From Reyranella sp. (GTDB taxonomy: Bacteria > Pseudomonadota > Alphaproteobacteria > Reyranellales > Reyranellaceae), in assembly GCA_019750135.1 (NCBI GenBank), contig JAIEOV010000028.1, positions 1-64,000 on the forward strand: a stretch of DNA of 64,000 bases, given 5' to 3'. The translations under genes were made by a program, and so were the position numbers. Positions 1 through 8,351 of this stretch are shown here, in pieces (within the stretch, counting starts at the first letter, position 1; the number at the start of each line of letters is the position of its first letter). The notes under the pieces were generated by a model. It worked only from the letters and a program-made list of their open reading frames with translations. It had not been told where the DNA came from and did not search any database.

Positions 1-385
1 GCGAGCCGCGGGCAACCGGCGTTGCCGCCTCCACGGGCGTCGGCGCCGGTGCCTTTGGCGCCGGCGGCGGCGTGGTCAGCCGCTCGACCGGCGCAGGCGC
101 CACCGCCTCGCGCGGCGCAGCGGCCACCTCTGCGTTGCCTTCGCCGGCCACCTCCAGGCGCACCAGTTCGGCACCGACCGCCAGCGTAGAGCCGACCTCG
201 CCACCCAAAGCTAGAACCTTGCCGGCGACGGGAGACGGGATCTCCACCGTCGCCTTGTCGGTCATGACGGCAGCCAGGATCTGGTCCTCCAGCACCGACT
301 GGCCGACCTCGACGTGCCATTCGACGATCTCGGCTTCGGCCACGCCTTCGCCGACATCGGGCAGCTTGACGATGCGGGTCCCCAT
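1..385 (-). CDS. bkdB: Branched-chain 2-oxoacid dehydrogenase E2 (dihydrolipoyl acyltransferase), N-terminal part
   Basis: The acyltransferase core of the branched-chain 2-oxoacid dehydrogenase complex moves the acyl group from E1 to CoA through a swinging lipoyl arm. Only the first 128 codons lie in the window and the gene runs off the left edge. The start MGTRIVKLPDVGEGVAEAEI is a classic biotinyl-lipoyl domain (about residues 1-77), with the lipoylated lysine in MTDKATVEI. A Pro/Ala-rich linker follows from about residue 85. The ATG lies one base after the E1beta stop, so the two are translationally linked. Pyruvate E2 is similar at this end; the branched-chain call comes from the separate E1alpha/E1beta subunits upstream. 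Confidence 0.9.
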   Translation of the reverse strand, partial: MGTRIVKLPDVGEGVAEAEIVEWHVEVGQSVLEDQILAAVMTDKATVEIPSPVAGKVLALGGEVGSTLAVGAELVRLEVAGEGNAEVAAAPREAVAPAPVERLTTPPPAPKAPAPTPVEAATPVARGS

Positions 386-386
386 G

Positions 387-1400
387 TCAGGCCTCCATCA
401 CGGCCTTGAGCGCGCGGCCGACACGCGCGGGCCCGGGGAAGTAGTCCCATTCCTGGGCGTGCGGATAGGGCGTGTCCCAGCCGGTGACGCGCGCGACCGG
501 CGCCTCGAGATTGTAGAAGCAGTTCTCCTGCACGATGGCGCTCAGCTCCGCGCCGTAACCCGAGGTCAAGGTCGCCTCGTGGACGACGACGCAGCGCCCG
601 GTCTTCCTGACCGACGCCACGATCGTCTCGAGGTCGTAAGGCAGGAGGGTCCGCAGATCGATGATCTCGGCGTCGATGCCGGTTTCCTCGGCCGCCGCCT
701 CGGCGACATAGACCATCGTGCCGTAGGCCAGCACGGTGACGGCGCCGCCCTCGCGCCGCACATGCGCCTTGCCCAGCGGCACCGTGTAGTGGCCGTCGGG
801 CACCTCGCCCAGCGGATGGCGCGCCCATGGCGTCACCGGCCGCTCGTGGTGGCCATCGAACGGGCCGTTATAGAGACGCTTGGGCTCCAGGAAGATCACC
901 GGATCGTTGTCCTCGATCGAGGCGATCAGCAAACCCTTGGCGTCATAGGGATTGGACGGCACCACGGTCTTCAAACCGGAGACATGGGTGAACAGCGCCT
1001 CGGGACTCTGGCTGTGCGTCTGGCCGCCGAAGATGCCACCGCCGGTCGGCATGCGCACGACGATGGGCGCCGTGAACTGCCCGTTGGAGCGATAACGCAG
1101 CCGCGCGGCCTCCGACACGATCTGGTCGTAGGCTGGATACATATAGTCGGCGAACTGGATTTCTACGCACGGCCTCAAGCCGTACGCGGCCATGCCGACG
1201 GCGGCGCCGACGATGCCCGATTCGTTGATCGGCGTGTCGAACACGCGGTTCGACCCGTACTTCTGCTGCAGGCCCTGGGTACAGCGGAAGACGCCGCCGA
1301 AGTAGCCGACATCCTCGCCGAACACGACGACGTTGGCGTCGCGCTCCATGCTGACGTCCATGGCGTCGCGGATCGCCTCGACCATCGTCTTGCGCGGCAT
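387..1400 (-). CDS. bkdA2: 2-oxoisovalerate dehydrogenase E1 beta subunit
   Basis: Beta subunit of the thiamine-diphosphate-dependent E1 that decarboxylates branched-chain 2-oxoacids from Leu, Ile and Val. The 337-residue length is usual for the family. Visible family segments are MVEAIRDAMDVSMERDANVV at the N-terminus, VFGEDVGYFGGVFRCTQGL, the FDTPINESGIVGAAVGMAAY block, and a C-terminal transketolase domain with VVVHEATLTSGYGAE. It lies 2 bp after the E1alpha gene and 1 bp before E2, in the usual order alpha-beta-E2. It should form an alpha2beta2 heterotetramer with the neighbour. The branched-chain rather than pyruvate assignment is an inference from the BkdA-like E1alpha. Confidence 0.92.
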   Translation of the reverse strand: MPRKTMVEAIRDAMDVSMERDANVVVFGEDVGYFGGVFRCTQGLQQKYGSNRVFDTPINESGIVGAAVGMAAYGLRPCVEIQFADYMYPAYDQIVSEAARLRYRSNGQFTAPIVVRMPTGGGIFGGQTHSQSPEALFTHVSGLKTVVPSNPYDAKGLLIASIEDNDPVIFLEPKRLYNGPFDGHHERPVTPWARHPLGEVPDGHYTVPLGKAHVRREGGAVTVLAYGTMVYVAEAAAEETGIDAEIIDLRTLLPYDLETIVASVRKTGRCVVVHEATLTSGYGAELSAIVQENCFYNLEAPVARVTGWDTPYPHAQEWDYFPGPARVGRALKAVMEA

Positions 1401-1402
1401 CT

Positions 1403-2635
1403 TCAGACCCCGCCCTGCTGGCGCTGGCGGCGCAGGTGTGGCGGCATCTCCTCGAATACGCCCTCGAACATGTCGCGTGCCGAGGGATGCGGGCCGGTGT
1501 GCAGGGTGCCGTGGGTCTCGGCCTCCTTCTGGATGGCGATGACCTCGGACATGATCTCGGCCTCGGCCTGCTTGTGGCGCTCCTCCGACCAGACGCCGCG
1601 CACGATCAGATGGTTCTTCAGCCGCAGCACCGGATCGCCCAGCGGCCAGGCGTCCGACTCCGTCTTCGGCCGGTAGGCCGAGGGATCGTCAGACGTCGAA
1701 TGCGCGCCGACGCGATAAGTGACGTACTCGACCAACGTCGGCCCGAGATTGCGCCGCGCCCGCTCGACCGCCCACTTCGCCACCGCGTGCACCGCCGGAT
1801 AGTCGTTGCCGTCGACGCGCAGAGCCGGAATGCCGAAGCCCAGGCCGCGCGCGGCGAAGGTACCCGAGCCGCCGCGGGCGATGCCCTGGAAGGTCGAGAT
1901 CGCCCACTGATTGTTGACGATGTTCAGCACCACGGGCGCCTTGTAGGTCGAGGCGAAGACCAGGGCGGCATGGAAATCCGACTCCGCCGTCGAGCCGTCG
2001 CCGATCCAGCCGGCCGCGATCCGCGTGTCGCCCTTGATCGCCGAGGCCATCGCCCAGCCCACCGCCTGGATGTACTGAGTCGCGAGGTTGCCCGAGATCG
2101 AGAAGAAGCCGTGCTCGCGCGAGGAGTACATCACCGGCAGCTGCCGGCCCTTCATCGGGTCGAGCTCGTTGGAGTAGATCTGGTTCATCATGTCGAGCAT
2201 GGGATAGTCGTCGGCGATCAGCAGCCCGGCCTGGCGGTAGGTCGGGAAGTTCATGTCGCCGGGCTCGAGCGCCTTGCGGAAGGCGCAGCTCACCGCCTCC
2301 TCGCCCATGTGCTGCATGTAGAACGACGTCTTGCCCTGCCGCTGCGCCATCTGCATGCGCGCATCGAAGGCGCGCAGCGTCATCATGTGCCTCAGGCCGG
2401 CCAGCAGCTCGGCATCGCTCAGAAGCCCTGCCCACGGGCCGACCGCCTGGCTGTTGCGGTCGAGCACGCGGATGATCTTGAAGGCGTAGTCCCTGATCTT
2501 CTCGGGTGCCACGTCGACCGGCGGCCGGTCGACCTCGCCGGCGCGGCTGATCTGTACGTCGCTGAAGTCCGGCGTACCGCCGGGCCGGACGGCCGGAGCC
2601 GGCACGTGGAACGACAGCGGTTTCGTATCTGACAT
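1403..2635 (-). CDS. bkdA1: 2-oxoisovalerate dehydrogenase E1 alpha subunit
   Basis: Alpha subunit of branched-chain 2-oxoacid decarboxylase; it binds thiamine diphosphate and Mg. I take MSDTKPLSFHVPAP as the start (410 residues), because AAGGAG sits 6 bp upstream; an upstream ATG at 2716 would add 27 residues with no such site. The ThDP motif begins at GDGSTAESDFHAALVFA and ends in NIVNNQWAIS. The phosphorylation-loop-like region YRVGAHSTSDDPSAYR is also present. The long N-terminal extension before the dehydrogenase domain (about residues 1-80) is typical of the BkdA1 type rather than the shorter pyruvate E1alpha. First gene of the operon; 123 bp separate it from the pentapeptide gene upstream. 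Confidence 0.92.
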   Translation of the reverse strand: MSDTKPLSFHVPAPAVRPGGTPDFSDVQISRAGEVDRPPVDVAPEKIRDYAFKIIRVLDRNSQAVGPWAGLLSDAELLAGLRHMMTLRAFDARMQMAQRQGKTSFYMQHMGEEAVSCAFRKALEPGDMNFPTYRQAGLLIADDYPMLDMMNQIYSNELDPMKGRQLPVMYSSREHGFFSISGNLATQYIQAVGWAMASAIKGDTRIAAGWIGDGSTAESDFHAALVFASTYKAPVVLNIVNNQWAISTFQGIARGGSGTFAARGLGFGIPALRVDGNDYPAVHAVAKWAVERARRNLGPTLVEYVTYRVGAHSTSDDPSAYRPKTESDAWPLGDPVLRLKNHLIVRGVWSEERHKQAEAEIMSEVIAIQKEAETHGTLHTGPHPSARDMFEGVFEEMPPHLRRQRQQGGV

Positions 2636-2758
2636 CACCGGCTCCTTCTCGACCGCAGGGAACACCATGCCGAACCGCCTATCAACGGCAGAGCCGACCG
2701 CTTCCCCAAGAAGCAACTTCGTTCAACGCGCCGCAACGGCAAGGGACACAATCAGCCA

Positions 2759-3544
2759 TCAGGAGACGCACACTTCGACGCCAAGTTGCTTCAGGATTTC
2801 CGCCTGCTCGCTGTCGCTGATCCTCATCCCGGCATAGTCGGCGACGACCGCGAGGTTCAGGCCGCCGAGACTGGAGCCGCGAAGATCGGCCTGCCGCAGC
2901 TTGGCGCGATCCCATTCGGCGCGGTCGAGCTCACAGGCCACCAGGGAGGCGTGGCTGAGATCAGTGTCGATGAACGACGCCTCCGACAGCTTGCAGGACC
3001 GGAAGACGCCGTTTTCCAGGCCGAGGCCGGAGAGATCGGCGAAGCTCAGGTTGCATCCCTCGAAGGCCGCCTTGGTCAGCACCGAGCGCCGCGAGATCGC
3101 CTTGGTGAAGGTGGATTGGCGGAAGCTCGCGCCACGAAAGCTCGACTCCGTGGCACTGAGATCGTAGAGGTCGCAGCGCTCGAACGTGGCGGTCGCGAAG
3201 TTGCACTTGATGACCTCCGCACCATGCATGTCACAGAAGGCGAAGGTGCAGCCCTTCCGCGTGCCGGCCTCGAAGGCCAAACAGCCGCTGAATCTCGCCT
3301 TGGCGAACTTGCAGCTCGCGATGCGCATCGGCCCGAAGGTGCAGTCGCTGAACGCGGCGCCCGAGAAATCGGCGCCGCGAACGGCCGGCGCCTGGAAACG
3401 GCAGCGCCCGAAGCGGGCCTCCGTGAGATCGAGCTCGTCCAGAACGACGTCAGCCGTGAACAGCACGTCGCTGAACACCCGCTCGCCCGACAACCGGGCC
3501 AAAAGCTCTTCCTGCGAAATCGGGTGCTGAGTGGTGCCGGCCAT
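2759..3544 (-). CDS. Qnr/MfpA-like pentapeptide-repeat protein
   Basis: A 261-residue protein made mainly of A(D/N)LXX-type pentapeptide repeats, for example FRGASFRQSTF, LSFADLSGLGLENGVF and KLRQADLRGSSLGGLNL, from about residue 35 to 225. Such repeats fold into a right-handed quadrilateral beta-helix. The end, MRISDSEQAEILKQLGVEV, resembles the C-terminal dimerisation helix of Qnr and MfpA gyrase-protecting proteins; that link is inference. The start chosen is MAGTTQHPISQEELLARL, because everything upstream in this frame is antisense to the LLM gene. Divergently transcribed from that gene, with 54 bp between start codons. No signal peptide, so probably cytosolic. Confidence 0.85.
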   Translation of the reverse strand: MAGTTQHPISQEELLARLSGERVFSDVLFTADVVLDELDLTEARFGRCRFQAPAVRGADFSGAAFSDCTFGPMRIASCKFAKARFSGCLAFEAGTRKGCTFAFCDMHGAEVIKCNFATATFERCDLYDLSATESSFRGASFRQSTFTKAISRRSVLTKAAFEGCNLSFADLSGLGLENGVFRSCKLSEASFIDTDLSHASLVACELDRAEWDRAKLRQADLRGSSLGGLNLAVVADYAGMRISDSEQAEILKQLGVEVCVS

Positions 3545-3598
3545 CCGATCAGGATAGCATCGGCCGAAGCGTCGACGGTACAGCGTGGAGAGGAACAC

Positions 3599-4702
3599 AT
3601 GCCCGTGCGCATCATCGGGATGATCGGCGTGGCGCCGCCCAGCGGCGAGGCCACCGTCCACATCATCAAGGGCGGCATCTCCGCCCCCTACCTCAGGTCC
3701 TATGCACAGGCGCACGACAAGGCGGGCTTCGACCTGGCGCTGGTCGGCTACACGGCCTCGTCGGCCGAGGGCTTCCTGGTGGCGCAGCACGCCGCCCATC
3801 ACACCGAGCGGCTGGGCTTCCTGATCGCCCATCGTCCGGGCTTCGTGGCGCCGACCCTGGCCGCCCGCAAGATCGCGACCTTCGACCATCTCACCGAGGG
3901 CCGCGTCGCCATCCACATCATCTCCGGCGCCAGCGACGCCGAACAGGAAGGCGACGGCGACTTCCAGCCCAAGGACGTGCGCTACCGCCGTGCCGCCGAA
4001 TACATCGAGGTCATGAAGCTCGCCTGGACCAGCCCTCGGCGCTTCGACTTCGAGGGCGAGTTCTTCAAGGTGCGCGGCGCCAAGTCCGATATCCAGCCGT
4101 TCCAGAAGCCCCATCCGCTGCTGTTCTTCGGCGGCTCGTCCGAGGGCGCGCTGGCCATGGGCGCGAAACACTGCGACGTGTTCGCCATGTTCGGCGAGCC
4201 CCTGGCGCCGACGGCCGAGCGCATCGCCGAGTTCCGCGCCCGCGCCGCCGCCTTCGGCCGCCATTCCACTTCCAATACCCCCACTTTCAACATGTCGTTC
4301 CGGCCGATCCTGGCCGACAGCGAGGGCGCAGCCTGGGACCGCGCGCGGCGCATCCTGGCCTCGGTCCAGAAGCCCGGCGATCCGACGGGGTTCGGCAACA
4401 ACAAGAAGCCGCTCGACCAATCGGCCCGCCGCCTGCTCGACTTCGCCGCCGCCGGCGAGACCCATGACGAGCGGCTGTGGATGCCGATCGCCGAGGCGAC
4501 CGGCGCCACGGGCAACACCTCCTGCCTGGTCGGCACGCCCGAGCAGGTCGCGCGCGCGATGCTGGAATACTACAAGCTCGGCATCCACTCGTTCCTGATC
4601 CGGGGCTTTGATCCCTACGACGACACGATCGACTTCGGCCGCGAACTGATCCCTCGCCTGCGCGCGGGAGCGGCCGAGCTGGATCGGGCGAAGGCGGCGT
4701 AG
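3599..4702 (+). CDS. LLM-class flavin-dependent monooxygenase (SsuD-like)
   Basis: A 367-residue bacterial-luciferase-like TIM-barrel enzyme that would use FMNH2 and oxygen to oxidise an organic substrate. SsuD-type features are FDLALVGYTASSAEGFLVAQ, LGFLIAHRPGFVAPTLAARK, LTEGRVAIHIISGASDAEQ, and YRRAAEYIEVMKLAW with a following insert. The C-terminal LVGTPEQVARAMLEYYKLGI and FLIRGFDPYDD are also typical of the alkanesulfonate monooxygenase group. Start chosen at MPVRIIGMIG because GAGAGG lies about 6 bp upstream and the preceding in-frame sequence is antisense to the pentapeptide gene. No flavin reductase or sulfonate transporter is adjacent, so the substrate is unknown. Confidence 0.88.
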   Translation: MPVRIIGMIGVAPPSGEATVHIIKGGISAPYLRSYAQAHDKAGFDLALVGYTASSAEGFLVAQHAAHHTERLGFLIAHRPGFVAPTLAARKIATFDHLTEGRVAIHIISGASDAEQEGDGDFQPKDVRYRRAAEYIEVMKLAWTSPRRFDFEGEFFKVRGAKSDIQPFQKPHPLLFFGGSSEGALAMGAKHCDVFAMFGEPLAPTAERIAEFRARAAAFGRHSTSNTPTFNMSFRPILADSEGAAWDRARRILASVQKPGDPTGFGNNKKPLDQSARRLLDFAAAGETHDERLWMPIAEATGATGNTSCLVGTPEQVARAMLEYYKLGIHSFLIRGFDPYDDTIDFGRELIPRLRAGAAELDRAKAA

Positions 4703-4881
4703 GAGTTTGCGCATTTTCCGCATTTCGCGCAGCCCCCCTTGGCCACTGCCAGCTGCCGGTTACGAGCGTGGCAGCCAGGCCCATCGTATCAATAACTGAA
4801 GAAATTTTCAATAACTGTCGTCGTAAATGACGCGGAGGTCCGCATGCCAGCAGTGCCGTCACCGCTCCGGAAGCTCGATCC

Positions 4882-5382
4882 GTGAAGCGGGGTATCTACG
4901 CGGGATCGTTCGACCCCATGACCCTCGGACATCTCGACGTCATCCGGCGCGCCAGTCTCATTGTCGACGAACTGCACGTCATGATCGGCGTCAATCCGAA
5001 GAAGAGCGGCGGCTTCTTTCCGGTCGTCAGGCGCCTGAAATTGATTGAAGGGTCGTTGGAGCACATGAAGTGGTTCGATCGCGGTGAAAGAGCGTTCCAC
5101 GTCGGCCAGTTCAGCGGCCTGCTGGTGGACTACTGCCGCCGACACGACATCCGCTTCAACATCCGCGGGCTGCGCGCGGCGCAGGACTTCAACTACGAAT
5201 TCGAGATGCATGGCATCAATCACGACATCGCGCCGGAGATCAACACCGTCTTCCTGATCGCGCCGCCCGAGTTCCAGTTCATCAGCAGCAGCACCATTCG
5301 CGAGCTTGCCAGCTACCGGTCACCCGCGGTCGCCAAATATGTGACCCCGTGCGTGAAGGCCGCGTTGCTCGACGCGAATTGA
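4882..5382 (+). CDS. Phosphopantetheine adenylyltransferase-like protein (CoaD family)
   Basis: A 166-residue nucleotidyltransferase of the CoaD family, which joins ATP and 4'-phosphopantetheine to make dephospho-CoA. The three signature blocks are intact: GSFDPMTLGHLDVI near the N-terminus (the TxGH-type ATP site), NIRGLRAAQDFNYEFEM in the middle, and FISSSTIRELA near the C-terminus. The start is GTG. The loop NPKKSGGFFPVVRRLKLIEG and the tail differ from typical housekeeping CoaD, so this may be a paralogue rather than the only copy; that is inference. About 180 bp upstream hold no gene. No cofactor-biosynthesis neighbours are present. Confidence 0.83.
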   Translation: MKRGIYAGSFDPMTLGHLDVIRRASLIVDELHVMIGVNPKKSGGFFPVVRRLKLIEGSLEHMKWFDRGERAFHVGQFSGLLVDYCRRHDIRFNIRGLRAAQDFNYEFEMHGINHDIAPEINTVFLIAPPEFQFISSSTIRELASYRSPAVAKYVTPCVKAALLDAN

Positions 5383-5388
5383 GTGGCC

Positions 5389-5843
5389 CTATAGCCAGTC
5401 CACCTTACCACCAGGACAGAAAGCGGCGTTCACTCTCGCTCTCGGACCGGTTTCCACGACAAGATACATCGGATGCACTCCTGCTGCGTGTCTGACGTAC
5501 TGTTCCCAACCTGTCAGGACGTGGATCAAAGCAGGCCCAATATCCGCAAGAAGTCGGTCACCATGACGGACGTGTACGATCAGGGGCTCCTCATCGGACA
5601 GTTCGCTGAGATTCTCCATCAGCGCCTGAAATGAGGTCTGGACGGAATCTGGGCGGCTGCAGCGATATCGTTGGACAGCACGTTGAACCCACCGCCCTCG
5701 TATTCCACCGTCAGCAGACGAGCCCCTCGAAGATCTCGGTTGCGCGGAAAGTCGTCTTCCGCATCGACTGCAAATACACGCGGTTCTCCGCCGAACCAAG
5801 GCGCAGGATATCGACTGAAAATGAACTTAGGATTTTCCGGCAT
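5389..5843 (-). pseudogene. Small hypothetical gene split by a frameshift
   Basis: Two overlapping minus-strand frames make one protein-like product only if joined. The first begins MPENPKFIFSRYPAPWFGGE at 5843 and reads well to about NDIAAAAQIPS, then hits a stop at 5619. The second continues with VQTSFQALMENLSELSDEEP and ends GGKVDWL at 5389. The change of frame falls near 5645, so the joined product would be about 150 residues. I recognise no family. Either the gene is decayed, the sequence has a one-base error, or two small overlapping genes exist. It sits between the convergent coaD-like gene and the SDR gene. Confidence 0.45.
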
Positions 5844-5912
5844 CGCGGCACTCTCGCCCGAAGCGTGCCGAGCGGCCAAAACGCACCCGTCATGAGGAAT
5901 GCGCAACGGACG

Positions 5913-6689
5913 CTAAAGGGCGTACCCACCATCGACCATCAAGGTCTGGCCGGTGATGTAGCTGGCGGCGTCGGAAGCGAGGAAGGCGACCGCCTGGGCG
6001 ATTTCGGAAGCCTTGCCCATGCGCCCCAAAGCGACCGCGCGTTTCGTGGCCTCGATGAAACCTTCGTCGAAGTCGCCGCGCGCCATCAATTCATGGAACA
6101 TGCCGTCGTCGATTAATCCCACGGCCACCATGTTGGCACGAATGCCGTGGCGCCCTTCTTCCGAGGCAATGCCGCGAACGACCGATTCGAGAGCGGCCTT
6201 CGGCGCCGAAGACAGAACGTCCTTCTTCGCGTAGCGGCGGATGGCCGGCGTGCCGAGGCAGATCGCCGCCCCTCGCGTGGCGCGAAGTCCCGGCAGCGCA
6301 TGATGGAGGAAATTGTATGCGCCGAAGAGGTCGGTCCCTACGGTGCGCTCGAATAGAGACGGCTCCAGGCTGCTGATGTAGCGCATGTCGATGTAAGGAC
6401 CAGCCGCGTACACGGCCGTGTGCAGGCCGCCGAAGGTCGTTTGCACAGCATCATGAAAGGCCGCCACGGCGTCCGGCTCGCGCAGGTCGACCTCAAAGGC
6501 GGCGGCGCGGCCAGCACCGCCGAGCTCCCCGACCAGTTCTTCGGCCGCCGCACGGTTGCGGTTCCAGGTGACCGCGATCCGGGCGCCCGCGTCGGCCAGG
6601 ACTCGGGCGATGGCACGCCCCAGGCCGCCGGAGCCGCCAGCGATCGCGGCTGCACCGCTTTGGTAGCGCTGGGCGGCAAAGGCCGTCAT
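5913..6689 (-). CDS. SDR-family protein lacking the usual catalytic Ser and Tyr
   Basis: A 258-residue short-chain dehydrogenase/reductase fold. The nucleotide-binding motif GGSGGLGRA is clear near residue 20, and GIRANMVAVGLIDDGM and ITGQTLMVDGGYAL are the normal C-terminal blocks. The active site is unusual. Where classical enzymes have Ser and YxxxK, this protein has CLGTP and SSAPK (residues 160-164), so the lysine is kept while the serine and tyrosine positions are changed. It may bind NAD(P)H without standard catalysis, or use another acid. Its start overlaps the acyl-CoA synthetase stop (ATGA), so it is the last gene of the operon 9557-5913. Confidence 0.82.
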   Translation of the reverse strand: MTAFAAQRYQSGAAAIAGGSGGLGRAIARVLADAGARIAVTWNRNRAAAEELVGELGGAGRAAAFEVDLREPDAVAAFHDAVQTTFGGLHTAVYAAGPYIDMRYISSLEPSLFERTVGTDLFGAYNFLHHALPGLRATRGAAICLGTPAIRRYAKKDVLSSAPKAALESVVRGIASEEGRHGIRANMVAVGLIDDGMFHELMARGDFDEGFIEATKRAVALGRMGKASEIAQAVAFLASDAASYITGQTLMVDGGYAL

Positions 6690-8341
6690 GCCGCCTCTCC
6701 TTCCGCCTTGGCTTCCAGGAAGTGCTGACGCGTGACCTCGCGCAGCTTGACCTTCTGCACCTTGCCCGAAGGCGTCATGGGGAACTCGTCCACGACGAAG
6801 ACGTGACGCGGTATCTTGAAGCTGGCCACGCGACCGTAGCAGTGGCGATGCACCGCCGCCGCATCGGGAGCCACCGCGTCGCGGGCAACAATGAGAAACG
6901 CCGCGGCGACCTCGTTCAACCGTTCGTCGGGGTAGGCGACAACCGAAGCGTCCTGCACACCCGGTATTTCCAGCAGCAGCGCCTCGACCTCAGCCGGGGC
7001 AACGTTCTCGCCGCCGACCTTGAGCATGTCCTTGTAACGCCCGGTGAAACGTAGATAGCCGTCCCGCCGCACGTACCCGGCATCGCCGGTCCGCAGGAAG
7101 CCGTCGGGCAGCAGGGCCGCCGCCGTCTCCTCCGGCATTTTCCAGTATCCCTTCATAAGCGAGTAGCTGCGCACCTGGATCTCCCCCAACGTGCCGGCCG
7201 GACAGGGCAATCCCGTGTCGGGATCGACGATGCGGACGTCGACGCCGGGCAGCGGAAAGCCGGAGGCCTCGCTGCGCTGCTCGTCGTCGCAGTCCAGGAA
7301 ACCCGCGGTGATGCCCGCCCACGTCTCCGTCATCCCGAACGACGGATAGATCGGGCAGAACTCGGCGTGGGCCCGCCGTACGATGGCGACGCAATTGTCC
7401 GGCCCTGACGGGAAGCTGCCCATCCGCAGGCTCGAGATGTCGCGGCGACGGCGCTCCTGGGCCTCGATCAGGTCGCGGTAGTGCGGATCGAAGCCATGGA
7501 CGATGGTGGCTCTCTCGCGCTCGATGAGGTCGAGCACTTCCTCCGGTTCGAACGTCTCCATCAGGATCTGCGACGCGCCGAGCGCCACGGACGGTACGGT
7601 CACGAACCCGATCGCATAGAGATGGAACAATGGCAGGTAGTGCATCTGCACGTCGCGAAACGTGGTCCCCCAGATCACCGAGCGCAGGATGCAGAGGCGC
7701 ACGCCGGCATGAGTGAGCATCGCCCCCTTGGCGTTGCCGGTGGTGCCTGACGTATAGACGATCATCGCCAGGTCCGAGACGGCGACGGAGTCGGCACAGG
7801 CCGCCACAGCGGCTCGATCGGCAGGGCCGGCCTGCCCCAGCAGCGCCGCCAACGATTCGGCCGCCGCCAGACGCGCCTCATCCACGGAAATGAGACGGCG
7901 GAGCGCGGGATAGGAAGCGCTCTCGACGCCACCGTCCGGCCGTTGCCGCAGATCCGGCAGGACGTCAGCGAGCAGCGCCCCATAGTCGATCGGACCGGAC
8001 CGCTCGGCGTAGATGAGCGCGTTGCACTCCGATTGCGCCAGGCAATAGGCCATGTCCCGCGAGCGGTAGCGCGTATTGAGCGGAACGGCGACGGCGCCCA
8101 GGCGACTGATCGCCAACAGCAGGAAGATGTAGCAAGGCCGGTTGGTGAACCACAGCCCGATCCGGTCCCCTCGCCCGAGACCTGCTTTCATCAACGCCCA
8201 GGCATGACGGTCGACCTCCTCGTCGAGCTGGCGGAAGGTCCACCGTGACTCGCCGTGGACGAGGGCCTCACGGTCGGGCCAGCTCGCACCGGCTCGTGCG
8301 GCGAGATCGCCAAGTCGCAGGTCGCCGAACAGGTCGATCAT
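6686..8341 (-). CDS. Acyl-CoA synthetase (AMP-dependent ligase)
   Basis: Activates a carboxylic acid to its acyl-adenylate and then the CoA thioester. The 551-residue protein has the ANL-superfamily motifs in order: P-loop YTSGTTGNAKGAMLTH (near residue 195), SFGMTETW, the hinge region YKDMLKVGGENVAPAEVEAL, and C-terminal TPSGKVQKVKLRE with the adenylation lysine. Start taken at MIDLFGDLRL, 10 bp after the binding-protein stop; the longer form from 8401 would overlap that gene. The chain-length class cannot be told by eye. The IclR site upstream of the operon, the ABC binding protein and the SDR suggest uptake and CoA-activation of an external acid. Confidence 0.9.
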   Translation of the reverse strand: MIDLFGDLRLGDLAARAGASWPDREALVHGESRWTFRQLDEEVDRHAWALMKAGLGRGDRIGLWFTNRPCYIFLLLAISRLGAVAVPLNTRYRSRDMAYCLAQSECNALIYAERSGPIDYGALLADVLPDLRQRPDGGVESASYPALRRLISVDEARLAAAESLAALLGQAGPADRAAVAACADSVAVSDLAMIVYTSGTTGNAKGAMLTHAGVRLCILRSVIWGTTFRDVQMHYLPLFHLYAIGFVTVPSVALGASQILMETFEPEEVLDLIERERATIVHGFDPHYRDLIEAQERRRRDISSLRMGSFPSGPDNCVAIVRRAHAEFCPIYPSFGMTETWAGITAGFLDCDDEQRSEASGFPLPGVDVRIVDPDTGLPCPAGTLGEIQVRSYSLMKGYWKMPEETAAALLPDGFLRTGDAGYVRRDGYLRFTGRYKDMLKVGGENVAPAEVEALLLEIPGVQDASVVAYPDERLNEVAAAFLIVARDAVAPDAAAVHRHCYGRVASFKIPRHVFVVDEFPMTPSGKVQKVKLREVTRQHFLEAKAEGEAA

Positions 8342-8351
8342 GTCCGCAGAC

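Noticed and set aside
2759..4723. A 654-codon pentapeptide fusion
   Set aside because: The first 393 codons are antisense to the LLM monooxygenase; a natural start at 3544 gives a complete pentapeptide protein.
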